A stretch of 64,000 nt of DNA from Trichaptum fuscoviolaceum (GCA_910574455.1 CAJSYZ010000003.1:2913250-2977249); one strand, 5' to 3'; shown: positions 40,193 to 53,382, counted from the first letter of the stretch. Made by a program: numbers and translations. Notes: generated from the sequence alone by a model not told the origin.

Positions 40193-42905
40193 TTATACCG
40201 ATATTTGCACGGACGTTTTCTTCAAAGGAGGGGTACCTGTGCTCTCGGTTGCGCCAGGCTCAAGTAACTCATCCTCGGCTTTCCGTTTAACGCCCACAGT
40301 TGAGGCGCCATCTGGAGTTGGGCTCTTCCGTGCAGCTGAGCGAGGCGATAAGTTACCAAGCTTCGGCGGCGTTGATCTATTTGATTGGGATAGCGTTTTC
40401 TCAGGTGTTGCGCCCCTACTCCCGGTGCTACCCTCCGCGCGAAGTTTCGCAGCCAAAGATGCAGACGCTTGCATCTCTGCGTGGCAAGTTGCATGGTAAA
40501 TCTTATTAACCGTGGTTAGATACTTCCTCAGTCTTTATTAGCAAAGAACTTACCTTGTCCTTCACTCTTATCGCATTCTTCCAAACCCATTCTTCATCCT
40601 CTTCAAGGAATTCGCTCTTCAATAACTCCTTGCAGACGGGGCAGCTGATACTCTTCGCTTCATCACCAGGCGGTACAACTACAGTTGAAGCACGCAATGC
40701 AGCCTCACGTTCAGCAAGGTCGTTTGTAGACGAGTTGCCCTTCCCTCCGGAGACACCAGACAAATCTCGACCTTTACCCTTGATATCCATGACAGTTTCG
40801 TTAACCCAGTCCTGTAATGAGCGATTGAATAAGATACTTTGATCAAAACCAAAAGAGAGAACTATCAGCTTACATCAACACTGATGAACCAACTTCGGCT
40901 ATGTCCACGTCCAACGGATTCCTTAGCACGTCGATTATTCTTAAAGTGCATATCCAAGTGATCTTGCATTTTCTTCTTGCCAGTGGGTCCATCAGCGAAG
41001 CGAATCGCACACTGCTTACACTGCATCGGTAGTTTTTCATAAAGGTTCGAAATGTTCCGCGGACGTTGTCTAAAAATAACAGATTAAAATCGATAAAAGT
41101 TTTAGAAGGAGCGCCTTGTATTACATACCTTGTAATTTCCGACGTAGATAAGCGAATCTTCATTGATAGTATGCTCTTTGCATACGCTTTCTGCGCATCC
41201 AACTTTTCATCCTCTAGCCTCTTTTTTTCTTTCGCTCTTAACTCTTCAGTTGTCTCAACATGCGGAACAGCGGCGTCTGTGCTCGCTAAACTTGCGCTCG
41301 TAGGCGTACTTCCGCTACTCACGAGACCAGCTTTCATGAGAGACTGGAATAAATTATTAATACCTGAGGCGCTCGAAGCAGGGGTCTGAGAAATATCTGG
41401 CGTTGAGGTTGAAGAACCAGGTTGCATCTGAGCATACGCAGCACCAGCGACACCAAAAGCACCAAGAGATGTAGCTCCAGAGAAAACAGGCTGTGGTTGT
41501 CCATACTGTATAGGCATCTGAGTTAACGCAGGTGTGTGAGGGACAGGAGCCGAAATAGCAGGATTAGCATGATATGATGCATGTTGAGGAGGCCCAAACG
41601 AGTTCTGTGGCATAGATTGTGGAGGGGGAGCGGATGAGTTCGTACGCCCCATTGCTCGAAGTTGAGTGAGAATTTGCTTCAATTCCTCTTGCGAAACGCC
41701 AGCCTCAACCATTCTACGAAGCTGAGAATGAAATCAGTAACGCCATAAAAGAGATAGGTGCCAGAACCATACTTGATGTAATACATTGACTTGATTCCTC
41801 GAAGCATTGTCGTATGGGTTGACGTTACTAGCCTGTTCCTTCAGAGCCAGCGTCACATCAAGTTCGGCAAGTACTTGCGACTTCGTCAGGACTGGGGCTT
41901 GTCCGTGACGACGTGATGGCTTTTGAGAGTCAAGTCCAATCAGAACGAGTAAACGAAAGCGTGTATTAGGTACTCACGTTCTCGATCACAGAAGAAGAGT
42001 CATTTCCCCAGATTTGACGCTCAAGTGAAACCTGTGCAGCAACACCAAATAACTCCTTACCCGATGGGGCACCAGTTCGCCACGTGACTAGCATTTCTTC
42101 CATCTTGCTACGAGTCGATGGATCGACCTGATTGTAAGTTTCAAGGAAAAGAGGAATGACGAAGGCAGAGAATTTTGAGGCGTATGGGTCGAACACATTC
42201 TTCGAAATGGCGTCCAAAACATAGAAAGCAGGAAGCTTCATCCATGGCGGTACCTAAAAAGGAAATAAACAGAAGCAAACAACCGAGTCAGTCAATGTTA
42301 TTGTTCCCCAACATCAAAGTGGAAGCGCCCGTTGAAGAAGCAAGAAGCCATTCCTGCACAGCTATCATAGAGCTTCTGCCCAGCATTAAGCACATATTGA
42401 GCAAGGGCAGTGAAGAACTCTGAACCTCATTGATGCGTGCCACATGGGACCTCTCGGCACATGTTTTCGAGCAAACTACGAAAGATCTAAACTACTAGTA
42501 CATTGCATACGTGACGTGAATATGCACCAGAATTAGCTCTAAGGACTCTCTTCGCTAACTTCTTCGTACAAAAAGACGAAAATGACGTGTTGCACAAGAA
42601 AAAGAATGACGACTCACCCTACGGATGTGGGCCTGCAGACACTCTGCGACGATGTCCGCATAACGGATGTTAGTCTGCGCCATCATAGATAGATTCTGGA
42701 TGATTGGACGAGAATTAACCGATAGCTCTGACAAACGAGCAGCATATTCTCTCCGGAAGCTGCTGGGATCAGAGAAATGTGGGGGAAACTGAGATGGAGG
42801 TGGATAAGCGTAAGGTGCTGGTGGAGGCGGAGAGTGCAAGTAGCCGTGCACTGGCATCTGCTGGTAGGGCATACCATAGCCCTGAGCTTGAGGGTAAATA
42901 GACAT
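40193..42905 (-). CDS. PCF11: Pcf11-like mRNA 3'-end processing factor
   Basis: Subunit of cleavage factor IA that binds the RNA polymerase II tail and promotes cleavage and termination. The Pro/Tyr-rich N-terminus (MSIYPQAQGYGMPYQQ) precedes the CTD-interacting domain: FRREYAARLSELSVNSRPII, LSMMAQTNIRYADIVAECL, PPWMKLPAFYVLDAISKNV and FVIPLFLETYNQVD. A Gln/Pro/Ser-rich middle follows. Two zinc-finger-like pairs bracket the C-terminal part: MQCKQCAIRF with a downstream HLDMHF, and ISCPVCKELL with YHATCHAEM. This CID-plus-two-zinc-finger layout is diagnostic of Pcf11. The ATG chosen is the first in the exon; the frame upstream has none. Confidence 0.9.
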
Positions 42906-43394
42906 ACTGTCCGACACCGAACTCAAAAACGAAGGTTCGACTTATTCCTGGGGGGGCTTCGACTGAGAACTAAGATTTATCAACCAACGGTAAGATTTTT
43001 CGTGGCCAGCAAATTCGCGATTCACTATCGCCGTCGTTCTCTACCTATGGAGAACAGGGGAACACACTCGACGGGACGAATGGATGGACGGATGGGACGA
43101 TGATGGTAGTGGTTGGGGACAAAGACGCACGAACAGTGAGTGTCAGCGTTGGCGCAACCTTAGCCCCTGGCCCGCTTCAAACTCCGCAACGGCAATACCC
43201 GACTGCTGTGGAACGACAAGAGAGCTCAGAAAGTTAAGCGACAGACATCCGCCAGCAACCTCAAGATCAAAGTGAGTGTAACTCTGCTATTCTGCGACAC
43301 CGGACAGGCATAGATGCTGACGTTTTGTTGTTTCGATCAAAAAATTGTGGAATAACTGTGGTGGAATCGGCTGGATTGAATCTGTTCTGCTTAG
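42906..43394. promoter_or_regulatory. Divergent PCF11/RPL9 promoter with RPL9 5'UTR intron
   Basis: The 489-base gap contains GTGAGT at 43272 and a pyrimidine-containing acceptor (CTGCTTAG) ending at 43394. The RPL9 ATG follows the acceptor directly, which suggests a 123-nt intron in the 5' untranslated region, as is common in ribosomal protein genes. The splice sites are seen; use of the intron is inferred. Confidence 0.5.
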
Positions 43395-44078
43395 ATGCGC
43401 GACGTTGTGTCTACCGAAGAGCTCGACATCCCTGAGGGAGTCACCGTCGAGATCAAGTCGCGACTCATTACCGTCACTGGCCCGCGCGGCACCCTTAAGA
43501 AGAATGTCCGCCACATCAACATGGATATCCAGCTTGTTGAGGAGAAGCAGAAAGGGAAGGTCACTCTGGCAGTATGGCAGGGTGGAAGGAAGCACAATGC
43601 ATGCCTGCGCACCATCCGATCACTCATTAACAACCTCATCATTGGCGTGACCAAGGGTTTCCAGTACAAAATGCGTGCTGTCTATGCCCATTTCCCTATC
43701 AATGTCATTATCCAGGAGGATGGCACCGCGGTGGAAATCCGCAACTTTTTGGGAGAGAAGGTGTGTAATTTTGCTTGCTTCAGTTGGTATCATCCTTAAA
43801 ACGTCTTCGGATGTAAAGACTGTCCGACACGTCAAGATGTTGAATGGTGTGACGATTCTGGAGTCGAAGGCGCAGAAGGACGAATACATCCTAGAGGGCA
43901 ATGATGTTCAAAACGTTTCGCAGTCTGGTGTGTTGCCTTATGGATCATATACTTTCATTAAACTTATACCCTCTTAGCTGCGTCAATTCAGGGTATCTGC
44001 CGTGTACGGAACAAGGATATCCGTAAATTTTTGGACGGTATCTATGTTTCAGAGAGGGGCACAGTCTTGCAAGAATGA
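43395..44078 (+). CDS. RPL9: 60S ribosomal protein L9 (uL6)
   Basis: Large-subunit protein near the sarcin-ricin loop. Three coding exons: [100 protein letters not shown]; then [20 protein letters not shown] and [14 protein letters not shown]; then [20 protein letters not shown] and the stop. About 190 residues, the normal size, with introns 43760-43820 and about 43926-43977. Very secure. Confidence 0.96.
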
Positions 44079-44230
44079 GCTCTTTCCTTCATTATCTTCA
44101 GTGGCACAAAATTATCGCATGTTCCCTCTCTTCGCTCCGCACTTCTGTTTTCTGCACGCTCTCTATAGGCAATATATGCTATAAGTGAATATGCAATTTC
44201 GGACAAGCATGTCAAACGACTACAATATTG

Positions 44231-45212
44231 TCAAGGTACGAAAGGTATCTTTGTGCCAACTCTCTTCCGATACTCAATATAATCGCTGCCGAAAAAACGA
44301 ATCAGAGCTGCCTCTTCCGCTTTGTGTGCCAAAATTGACTCAGTATGTAACATATGTTACTTAAAAGAGGGCACTTACAGCGTATGCGATAGAAGAAGAA
44401 TCTCCGTAACAAAATACTGTAAATCGTGAACGATATAGGATTTTGCAGAACAAGCTGAGTTCCGAGAGCCCAGTAAAAGAAACCTGCATATGAAGGATGT
44501 CGGAACCACCTAATTGTCATATTGTCATTTAGCAATCCAGCTAGCCGTAGGATCAATTAGACTCACGCGTATACGCCATTAGTTACAAGCTGATGCTTCT
44601 CTGCCTTTCTAAATGCAACAGCATGCGAGAAGTTCGTCGAGGCATGTATCATTGCAGTTGTCCGGAGAATCTGTCCGACTACAACCAATGCCATTCCGAC
44701 TGCTGAGGCGAATGGAACTGTTTTCCATGATGGCTTAAAGTAAAGGGTCAAGAGATATTCTGTAAGAGCTGTACCATGAGCAACGTGATACAGAGCTCCG
44801 TTGTCCAATAGAAATGCTAAACGAGAGCCTTAACATTTCGCTCAGGTAGTAAGTAGTTCAAAGGAGACTCACAATCAACACTACACTTCTCTCTATTCCA
44901 ACCTGCAGTAACCTCAAACTCTCCCCAATGAAATCCACTCCAAGCAGCGAGGAAGAACGCTAATTGAGGCGTCGCCCACCACCAACTCTGGGTGAACCCG
45001 CCAAAAGCGAAAAGCGTCATGGAGACAAAGAATATACCCCCAAGAAGAAACGATATAAATGCAACTGCTCCTGGTGTATTCGGAATCTTTTCGTGAGGTT
45101 GAGAAGCGCCAACTGGCTTCATTTCGAGAGGGGTAATGGCCTGCGCATTTTGGAGGATCGCCTCCCGCTGTGCTAGACGTGCATCGATATCCTGGCCATC
45201 ATGATTGCTCAT
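44231..45212 (-). CDS. STE14: Isoprenylcysteine carboxyl methyltransferase
   Basis: ER membrane enzyme that methyl-esterifies the C-terminal farnesyl- or geranylgeranyl-cysteine of CaaX proteins (Ras, Rho, mating pheromones). The cytosolic N-terminus starts MSNHDGQDIDARLAQREAIL. Hydrophobic segments: AFISFLLGGIFFVSMTLFAF, TPQLAFFLAAWSGFHWGEF, SAVGMALVVVGQILRTTAMI and the PEMT-like core WFRHPSYAGFFYWALGTQLV. The tail FGSDYIEYRKRVGTKIPFVP is the conserved cofactor-binding end. MEF2 is divergent, 263 bases away. It would be required for maturing basidiomycete pheromones, though none is seen in this window. Confidence 0.92.
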
Positions 45213-45475
45213 ACTGCGCGCTCGTTGTTCTTAGGATCTAAAGAAGCCCTTATTGAAGGAGAAACTGCCGGACGAAGACACGAAATATAGGACGAAAGGC
45301 AACAGATGCTAGGAGACAAAGGAATAAATCATGGTTATAGAAGACCATTATAAGAGACTGTAGTAAGCGCGCCGATCACCTCTATTGTTTCTTCTTGGTC
45401 TTGTTTGACTTTCTTCCACTATCCTCAGTCATACAATAATAACGCCCAGACCGTTTAATACGACCTCTACCTGGA

Positions 45476-48144
45476 ATGCTATGGCAGTGTAAAATTCATT
45501 GTCAAAAGCTGAATCTCGGTCTCATCGTCAGGGGTAAATATGTCCTAGACTTCAACAAAAAATCCACCGGTCGCACCGGTCGCAGATTCGCGTCTGCCAC
45601 AAGTGCTTCCAAATACAAAGCAGAAAACATTAGAAATCTTGCTATTGTTGCACACATAGGTATCTCTCCTTAGCGATCTTCCTCTTCCTTACCCAAGGCA
45701 CTTATAGCTCGCACTCAAACCGCAGACTCAGGCAAAACTACACTGACCGAATCCATCCTCACTCGCTCAGGATACCTCTCCGCGCCGGGCACTGTCGACA
45801 CCGGCTCCACCACGACAGACTTCCTTCCAGCGGAACGAGAGCGAGGTATAACCATACAATCCGCAAGTGTTCCTGTATCATGGCAAGATTGGTCATTCAA
45901 CCTTGTCGACACACCCGGCCATGCGGACTTCGGCATGGAAGTGGAGAGCGCAAGTCGTGTGGTGGATGGGGCTGTTGTTTTAATCGATGCCGTGGAAGGC
46001 GTAGAAAGTCAGACACAAGGTGTTTGGAGGCAACTTGATAGGTGAGCAAGGACTACGACTTAGGACCGAGGTAAGGTCCATTAAAATTGGTTTAATGAAT
46101 ACTAATGCTACTTTTCTGGAAGATACAATGTTCCTTCACGTATCCTTTTCATGAACAAGATGGACCGACCGGGGGCGTCTTTCCGCTCGTCCCTGCAGTC
46201 GGTTCTTTCATATAGGCTTCACCCAAAGCCTGTCACCTTGACTCTCCCGGTTGCGTCGTTCGAAAGTGTGGCTTACAGGTCCGCCGAGCCTGGCGTTCAG
46301 GGCATTGTTGATCTTGTCAGGTGGGAACTTTGGAAGTTCTCCGAGACCGACACGTTTGAAGATGGTACGACAGCATATCAAAAAATCACATTGCCTGAAA
46401 AGTTAGAAGACCTCGAAAACAGCGGAATTTTCCCGCCTGACCACCCCCTGCTCTCCGAGCTGCTACCTGCTCGTACGGCCCTTCTTGAGAATCTTTCAAT
46501 GTACTCTGAAGAGCTCATGGAGGAATTGCTTGCATTAACGTCTGACGCGTCATCATACCTCTCTGTTAGAGCGAGCAGAATTATGCCAACCCTGCGATCT
46601 GCTACTCTGCGGAACGAAGTACTTCCCATACTTTGCGGGTCCGCAATGAAGCATATCGGTACAGATCTGGTCCTGGACTATGCTGGCCTCCTCTTGGCAA
46701 GTCCGCTTGATGTAGTTCGTTCGCAAACAGGTGAATCGGACGTGCAAATGCTTGCCTGGAAGGTCGCTTGGGACAAGAGAAGGGGTTGGATGACCTTTGT
46801 AAGGGTATACTCTGGTGAGGACTTCATAGAACGACATCCTCTATACAGAGCTTATTCTCGAATATAGGGACCTTGACTCGGCAAACTCATCTTTTTAATG
46901 TGACAAGAAACCAAAAAGAGAGAATTTCCAAGCTCGTTCTATTGTACGCGTCTGAGCCCAAGGAAGTCGATGCTCTATCATTTGGATCCATTGGTGTCAT
47001 CCTCGGTCTCAAGCACACTCGGACAGGAGACACCCTCGTTTCAACCAGCTTCAGCAATCGTCAAGCGAAGCGGCAGGACTTATCTGTTGCCCTTCGCGAC
47101 ATAACACCGCCTCCTGCTGTTATGACGGCAGCTATCGTTCCCCAGTCCAATGCAGACCTACAGCCCGTACATGACGCACTTCTGGCACTTTCCCGTACCG
47201 ATCCATCAGCGAGGATCGAAGTCTCCGAGGGCCAATTGCTGGTACACGGGTTAGGTGCATTGCATCTTGAGATTATCGAAGGACGTCTGCGTGATGAATG
47301 GGGCGTAGCTTTCGAAGCTGGAAAACGCCGCGTGACGTATCGGGAAGCCATTCGAGAGGGCCAAGAGGTGTTGACGGATGAAACTTGGCGGACGGAGCTG
47401 AATGGGAGACCTGTCACTGTGGGTATGCAGCTTGCTATTCGCGCATTACATGAGAATGAAGAAGGAGTCTTGACTTGGGACCAGAACCTGGTGCTTGACG
47501 AGAAGGGTCTACCCCTTCTTGTACCCGAGTCGACTGGCCAAGACAACAAGGATCCTTGGGTGTATATCGCACAGGGCATATCGAGTTCTCTTATTTCTTC
47601 GCCACATACCTCCCTACCGATCTCACGAACACGCATTCAAGTCAAAGGATATATTATCGATGATGATGTACCGTTATCTGTCCTTGCAGGTGCAAGTGCT
47701 TTCATGTTGCGCAAGGCGATCGTGAATGCTGGTATGGGTTCTGTTATGGAGCCGTTCGTTCGTCTGAAGATCTCTGTGACCGAAGAGCACTTTGGAAAGG
47801 TTATAAAGGATCTGACGGAAAATGGGAGCGAACTGACGGACATGAGCGCTCAATCTTCGGCAGGTGCTGACGGAGACGTAGCTTTACCCTACCCCTCCGA
47901 GGGCGTTTACGTACCACCCGAGTGGTTGTCGCCCTCATCATATTCGTCGAAATCTGGAGGTGCTAGTGCTGGTTTGAAGAGGACTATCTATGCAATCGCT
48001 CCATTGAGCCGCATGCTCGACTTTAGTAACCGTCTTCGTGCAATGTCAGGTGGACACGGTACCTTTGAGCTTGCGAACGCCGGCTTCCGTCCCGTAGACG
48101 AGGCAAGAAAGCTGGAGATCCTGCAGGAGATCGGAAGAGCTTGA
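45476..48144 (+). CDS. MEF2: Mitochondrial ribosome-releasing factor 2 (EF-G2)
   Basis: GTPase that, with mitochondrial RRF, splits ribosomes after termination. A short basic N-terminus (GKYVLDFNKK..GRTGRRFASAT) can serve as the mitochondrial presequence. GTPase motifs: NLAIVAHI with DSGKTT across the first intron (G1), ERGITIQSASVPVSW (G2), NLVDTPGHADFGMEVESASR (G3), LFMNKMDRPGASF (G4), LCGSAMKHIG (G5). Domains II-V follow, including GALHLEIIEGRLRDEWGVAF and LSRMLDFSNRLRAMSGGHGT. The four or five exons end in EILQEIGRA. Domain IV has NAGMGSVMEPFVRL. It could be confused with MEF1, but the insertion pattern in domain I favours MEF2. Confidence 0.9.
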
Positions 48145-48215
48145 TTGCACTTCGACTATAAATAATTAACATCATACTTTTTACGTAAACTACATACTAG
48201 TAGTAGACTACTGCA

Positions 48216-49640
48216 CTATTGCACAATACTACGCATCTCATCCGCATCGCCATATAACACACTCCCATCAATCTCGTCATCTTCTTCCACCCCGGCCGTA
48301 CTCTCCCCTGCAACAGAGTTGAGCATCTGACTAAATTCAAGCATACCGAAGTTGTCGTCACTGGCGAGTGGATCAGGGTCCTCGTCCAAAGTTTGAAGTG
48401 TTGAAAAGACGCTCCCAAAGCGAATAGGAGCGGGCGTTGCGCTGCGTCGATCGAAATCCGGCAAGAAAAGTGGCACAGGAGTCTCTTCACGCTCCGGGAT
48501 GCTAGGGATAAAGTCAGGAGGAGCGATGCTGGGAGTCCTGAATGTTTGTGTACCAGGGGCGACTGAGGGCGCGCGGCTCATTGCGCTGGTCGGTAACGGC
48601 GGCCAAGGCTCAACAACGACACATAGGTACCGATCATGCATGGTGAGACTCCGAAAGGCAAGCTGCATGAGAGGTTTGGGTTTCTCCTCCTCTTCCTCTT
48701 CGTCGACAAGAATTTCCGTCGGGTCGTCATTCACAGGCTGTTGTTCAATATTCGTACCAGTAGGTGGCAGAGCCCCGTTTTGATCAGGAACGTCTGCCTC
48801 TTCATCAGAGTCTTCACGGTAGCTTCTGGCGACTTGTCCACGGGTACGCGTTGACCTTCGTCGTGGTACTTTTGAAGGCTGGTCACCTGGATCATCCGAC
48901 TCCAGCTCTGACAGTGGAGACTCCTCTGCTTCTAAGTCCGAGTCCGCAATAATCTCTGTAGCCTTTGCTTTCCCTTTCACCTTGGCCGTTCCAGTATTTC
49001 GAGCTCGCTTGGGTTTCTCCAGGGCAACTGGAGCACTGAATTTGCGTTTTCCTCCCGGGCGAATCTGAGGAAGAGCTCTGGGAAGTGTCTTTGTTTTCGG
49101 AGGCAAAAGGACGTAGTCTCTCATCTACGAAGTAGATTAATAATTGGGCGAAGCAAATGTACATATGTCTTGCAGCGTACCTTCGCAACGACGGCGTAGG
49201 GCTCTGCCTTCCGAAGAAAGTATGCAAACTGATACCCAACTGTTGATTTATTAAATATATGTATCATGGCATCAGGAAGGTAGGATTATGAACTCGCCTC
49301 CGCGGTGTACCTCCACAGTCGGCCTCTGAGCATTTGCAGGTCCTCCGGGTCCAAAGTGTGCATTTCGTTCACTTTCAAGTTTAGGTCCTATTCTTCATAA
49401 CGTAAGTTAACAACTTTGGTCCGGTCATGAGCAATGCGGATGTGCAGACATAGGTCTAAGGTCAGAGACGACAGCTTTTAGAGTAGCACTGGTCATCCAA
49501 TCGACGTGTCTGTCATCCAAGTAAACCTAGATAGACTATAAATTCCACCAACCACCGCATTTTTACACACTTACAAAGAAAGGCAAGACACGTTGCTCTG
49601 TGAGTCGTAAATGGTAGACGTTCTTTGTTCTGAAGGGCAT
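48216..49640 (-). CDS. Unrecognised acidic nuclear-like protein
   Basis: I do not recognise this gene. The exons read MPFRTKNVYHLRLTEQRVLP, VYLDDRHVDWMTSATLKAVV (with SDLRP after it), LNLKVNEMHTLDPEDLQMLR and GRLWRYTAE, then QFAYFLRKAEPYAVVAK. After these comes one long exon of about 300 residues with no known fold. The long exon has a basic KPKRARNTGTAKVKGKAKA stretch and alternating acidic clusters (DSDLEAEESP, EDSDEEADVP, DEEEEEEK), suggesting a nuclear, chromatin-associated protein. The N-terminal ~150 residues look conserved and folded; the rest is disordered. Introns at 49.14-49.19, 49.24-49.30, 49.39-49.45 and 49.53-49.58 kb were placed by eye. Function unknown. Confidence 0.6.
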
Positions 49641-49841
49641 TTTTAGATTCCGAGTGCCTCGAAGGTGGTTGTTCAAATTCAAGCTAGTAGTCCGAGACGC
49701 GTCTAACGCGTTTGATAATTAATGGCACGCGTCTGACCCAACCGAGTACTATCCTGGTATTGAAATCGCATCCACTCTATGACGTTATAGGAGTACAAAA
49801 CTAAATCTACATCCAGACCTATATCTTCCCAATTCTTGCCC

Positions 49842-52509
49842 TCACCAGTCCATTTTGTTGCCTGAACGTCCCGCTGCGACAGTAATCTTTCGTCCCTTAT
49901 ACCCAAAGCCGTCCAGCCAAGGCCAAACCGTACTACGACGAGACTCGAATTCCTCTATTGCGTTTGCTTTCTGCAACGTCAAGCCAATATCATCGAGGCC
50001 ATTGAGCAAACAGTGTCGGCGGAATGGGTCAATCTCAAAGGAGATGGCAGGTTTGCCATTCGGCCGACGGATTTCGTGCTTCTCGAGATCGATCTCCAGC
50101 TCCACACCTGCCTCCGCCTCTGCCCCGAGTTCTCGACATACATCCTTAGGAAGAACAATGGGTAACATTCCATTCTGGAATGTATTATTGCGGAAGATAT
50201 CTGCAAAGCTGGGCGCAATGATGCAACGGATGCCAAAGTCATTTCTGATACAATAGCATATCGTAAGTCGCATGCTCAACGGAGATAAAGTTGACGTTGA
50301 TGAAGACTCACAAGCTCCAAGGTGCATGCTCGCGGCTGCTTCCACACCCAAAGTTCTCGCCCGTGCAGACGATAATCTTGGCTTTATCGTAAGGTGGGCG
50401 ATTGAGAATGAAGTCCGTCTTCTCCTTCGTCACGGGATCGAAACGGAAGTTGAAGAAGAGAGCATCAGAAAGACCGGTACGCTTCAGTGTCTTCAAGAAC
50501 TGCTTGGGAATAATCATGTCCGTATCGATATTCTCCATGTGTAGTGGAGCAGCAATACCCTTCAAGACAGTAAAGCTATGTCCCACAGAAGGTGTCGAGG
50601 CAGGAGGAAGGGTAGCAGTCCCAGTATCAGCGCCGGTAGACTCTGGCTGTGGAGGGGGGAGGACAGGATCGGTCCAAAACGTTGATTGATTTAGCTCCTT
50701 GATCACTGGTACACTCCCCGGAACCTTCACGCCAAGAAATTCGCGAACATCGGTAAGATGTCCTGTGATCGCTGCTGCTGCCGCCATAGCAGGACTAACA
50801 AGGTGAGTGCGCCCACCAGCGCCCTGACGCCCCTCGAAATTACGGTTACTGGTACTGGCACAACGTTCTTTCGGCTGGAGTTGGTCCGGGTTCATACCGA
50901 GGCACATCGAGCATCCGGCTTCACGCCAGTCGAACCCAGCACGTTTCAAAATAAGGTCAATCCCTTCCGCCTCGGCCTGTTCCTTGATAATACCGGATCC
51001 GGGAACGATCATTGCATGGACATTCGGAGCAACATGAGCATCGGGACCAGCAGCAAGAACGATGCGGGCAGCAGAGCGCAAGTCTTCAATACGAGAGTTT
51101 GTGCAGGAACCGATGAAAACCTTGTCGACTTTGATGTCCGTCATGCGCGTGTTGGGTGTTAAACCCATGTATTCAAGGGAGCGTTCCACAGATTTTCGTT
51201 TCACCGGGTCCGGGATACTCGAGGGGTCGGGAACGGTGCCTGTGATAGGGGCAACATCCTGTGGCGATGTACCCCACGTAACCGTTGGTACTATGTCCTC
51301 TGCTCGGATGACCACCTCCTTATCGAATTTTGCACCTTCGTCGCTCTTGAGTGTTTTCCAATACGCAACTGCGTGATCCCACTCGTCGCCTTTCGGAGCG
51401 AGAGACCTGCCTTTGAGGTACGCGAACGTTGTCTCGTCAGGAGCTACCATACCGGCTCTTGCGCCGGCCTCGATACTCATATTACAAACGCTCATGCGTG
51501 CCTCCATACTAAACCCGCGGAACACAGAGCCAGCGAATTCGATGACACAGCCGGTGCCGCCCGCGGTGCCAATAACACCGATGATATGAAGGATTACGTC
51601 TTTGGAAGTGACTCCTTCGTGCAGCTTCCCGTCAACGGTGATGCGCATGTTTTTGCTCTTCTTCTGCATGAGTGTCTGAGTGGCGAGGACGTGCTCGACC
51701 TCAGATGTACCAATGCCAAAAGCAAGAGCACCGAAAGCACCATGGGCTGGATTTGGGTCAGGAACACACTTCATTCAAAGCTAAGCGTAGGCTTACTTGA
51801 GGTATGAGAATCCCCACAGACACAAGTAACTCCGGGCAAGGTGAATCCCTGCTCCGGGCCAATGATGTGGACGATGCCTACCCATGGATATGGATTGGCG
51901 CAGGCAAACAAAAATACGACCGCATATACACTCACCCTGTCGACGGTCCCTCATCCCGAAGAAAGTAAGACCAAACTCCTTTACGTTTTCCTCCAAAGCA
52001 AGACATTGTGCTCTTGAATCAGGCTCGTGGATGAACTCCTTGGTTGTAGAGAACCCCTTCCGCGACACCGTACTGCATATGAAGCTCTTAACTAACATAC
52101 GCGGAACTTGGCATATATGTCACTTACGGGATATTATGATCAACTGTTGCTAGCGTACAATCTGGGCGGCGAACTGGCCGTCCAGCAGTCCGTCTGATAA
52201 CAGATCAGTTTGGTCACATAGAAAAAAACGATAGAACCACGTACAAGCCCTCGAACGCTTGTGGGCTTGTGACCTCGTGCACCAAGTGTCTGCAAATCCA
52301 AGGTCAAATTTCAGACTTTCAAGTTGCTCTCAATTCGAGAACATTAACAAACCTATCGATATAGAGGAGCGTCAAGCCATCGTCTTGAACATCCCTGAGC
52401 ACAAACATGAGCTAACAATCGTGGACATATGCCTTGCTTTTGCTTACACGACGTGATCATCCCAGACTTTGTCGTAAAGAGTTCTTGGACCAGTGACTGG
52501 AGCGGGCAT
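49842..52509 (-). CDS. LEU1: 3-isopropylmalate dehydratase (isopropylmalate isomerase)
   Basis: Aconitase-family [4Fe-4S] enzyme of leucine synthesis, a single polypeptide in fungi. It starts [20 protein letters not shown]. Further exons give [42 protein letters not shown], and the large LeuC block [70 protein letters not shown] (first Fe-S Cys) and [14 protein letters not shown] (two more). The LeuD swivel domain follows after a Pro/Thr-rich linker: [36 protein letters not shown]. The N-terminal part is in several small exons. The three cluster cysteines are present. Confidence 0.93.
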
Positions 52510-53088
52510 TATGTTTGTTCGAGAGCAAGGGCGAAGATAAAGAAAAGAGAAGGAGGGAGTTTGAGGGAGAGTGTATGCGGCAGTCAACTGTTAGTCGACG
52601 AGCTAAAGTGTACGAAGAAATTCTATTTCAAGCTCTCCGGCTTTCTTCGGCCGACACTGGCAATATGTCCGGATATGGTACACTGGCGCTGGCACTCAGG
52701 CTGCCGCACTGGCATACTACCTTCAGTTAATCCCGATTGTCCAATGTGCATCTTGCAATTGGCTCACTTGCTTCCGTCAATGATAAGCAGCTGCCTTCTG
52801 AAGAACAACACCTACATACCTGAATACATTATTCACAGTAAGTTCTCCTAATATATCTCTTGTCAATAACTCACCTTTGTCATCAGCGAGGCAGCGAGCG
52901 AGAGTGCAGCCTGAGCAGAGCATGTCAAGCAGTAAGAAAAGAAAAGCTATTATTATATTTGCTTCTAGTAACGTCTTGTATACAAAGTCTAGTTTTAAAG
53001 CTTTTGGCAGCTAGCCAGTGCAGCGCGCTTCGCCCGTCCTCGCGCGCATACGTTTTGATAAAGCTTGCGGTGCTTTTCTGATGCAACA
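52510..53088. other. Intergenic, LEU1 promoter
   Basis: The 579-base gap between LEU1 and the interrupted ORF contains small frames only. I see no gene or RNA. Confidence 0.45.
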
Positions 53089-53291
53089 ATGGTGCCCCCA
53101 ACACCTTCCTCATCAAAAATTCCCGAACAACGGTTTGTTGCACTCGGTGTCCGTGAACGCCATTTCGATGCAAATAATGACAATGTGTGTACAAAAAGAT
53201 ACCTCCAATATTTCGTTCTGCCGGACGGCAAGCAGCCCAGAGCTGATGTGAGAAGTGCTGTAGCTCATCGACCTGAAGGACTCATAGCGGT
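53089..53291 (+). pseudogene. 5' part of an ORF interrupted by the 53.3-62.5 kb element
   Basis: From the ATG at 53089 (MVPPTPSSSKIPEQRFVALG) a frame with normal-looking composition runs into the element; the last host codons are in the 9-bp duplication. After the right copy of the duplication the same frame continues to 62706. Taken together the empty site would encode 127 residues. No family is recognised, so it may be a real disrupted gene or a chance frame. Confidence 0.35.
53283..53291. repeat. 9-bp target-site duplication, left copy
   Basis: CATAGCGGT, repeated exactly at 62517-62525. Confidence 0.85.
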
Positions 53292-53339
53292 ACTGAATGG
53301 TATTCAGCCACCAAGTTTGTGACGCAAAACGATCACGTG
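53292..53339. repeat. Outer terminal inverted repeat, left
   Basis: Forty-eight bases, inverted at 62469-62516 with two mismatches (positions 9 and 29). It includes GCCACCAAGTTTG and ends in CACGTG. Confidence 0.85.
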
Positions 53340-53382
53340 ATGCTAAATTAGTATTAGTAGCAGCAATTAGCTATTACAAATG

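Noticed and set aside
52620..52860. Possible pheromone precursor gene near STE14/LEU1
   Set aside because: No short frame here ends in a CaaX motif.
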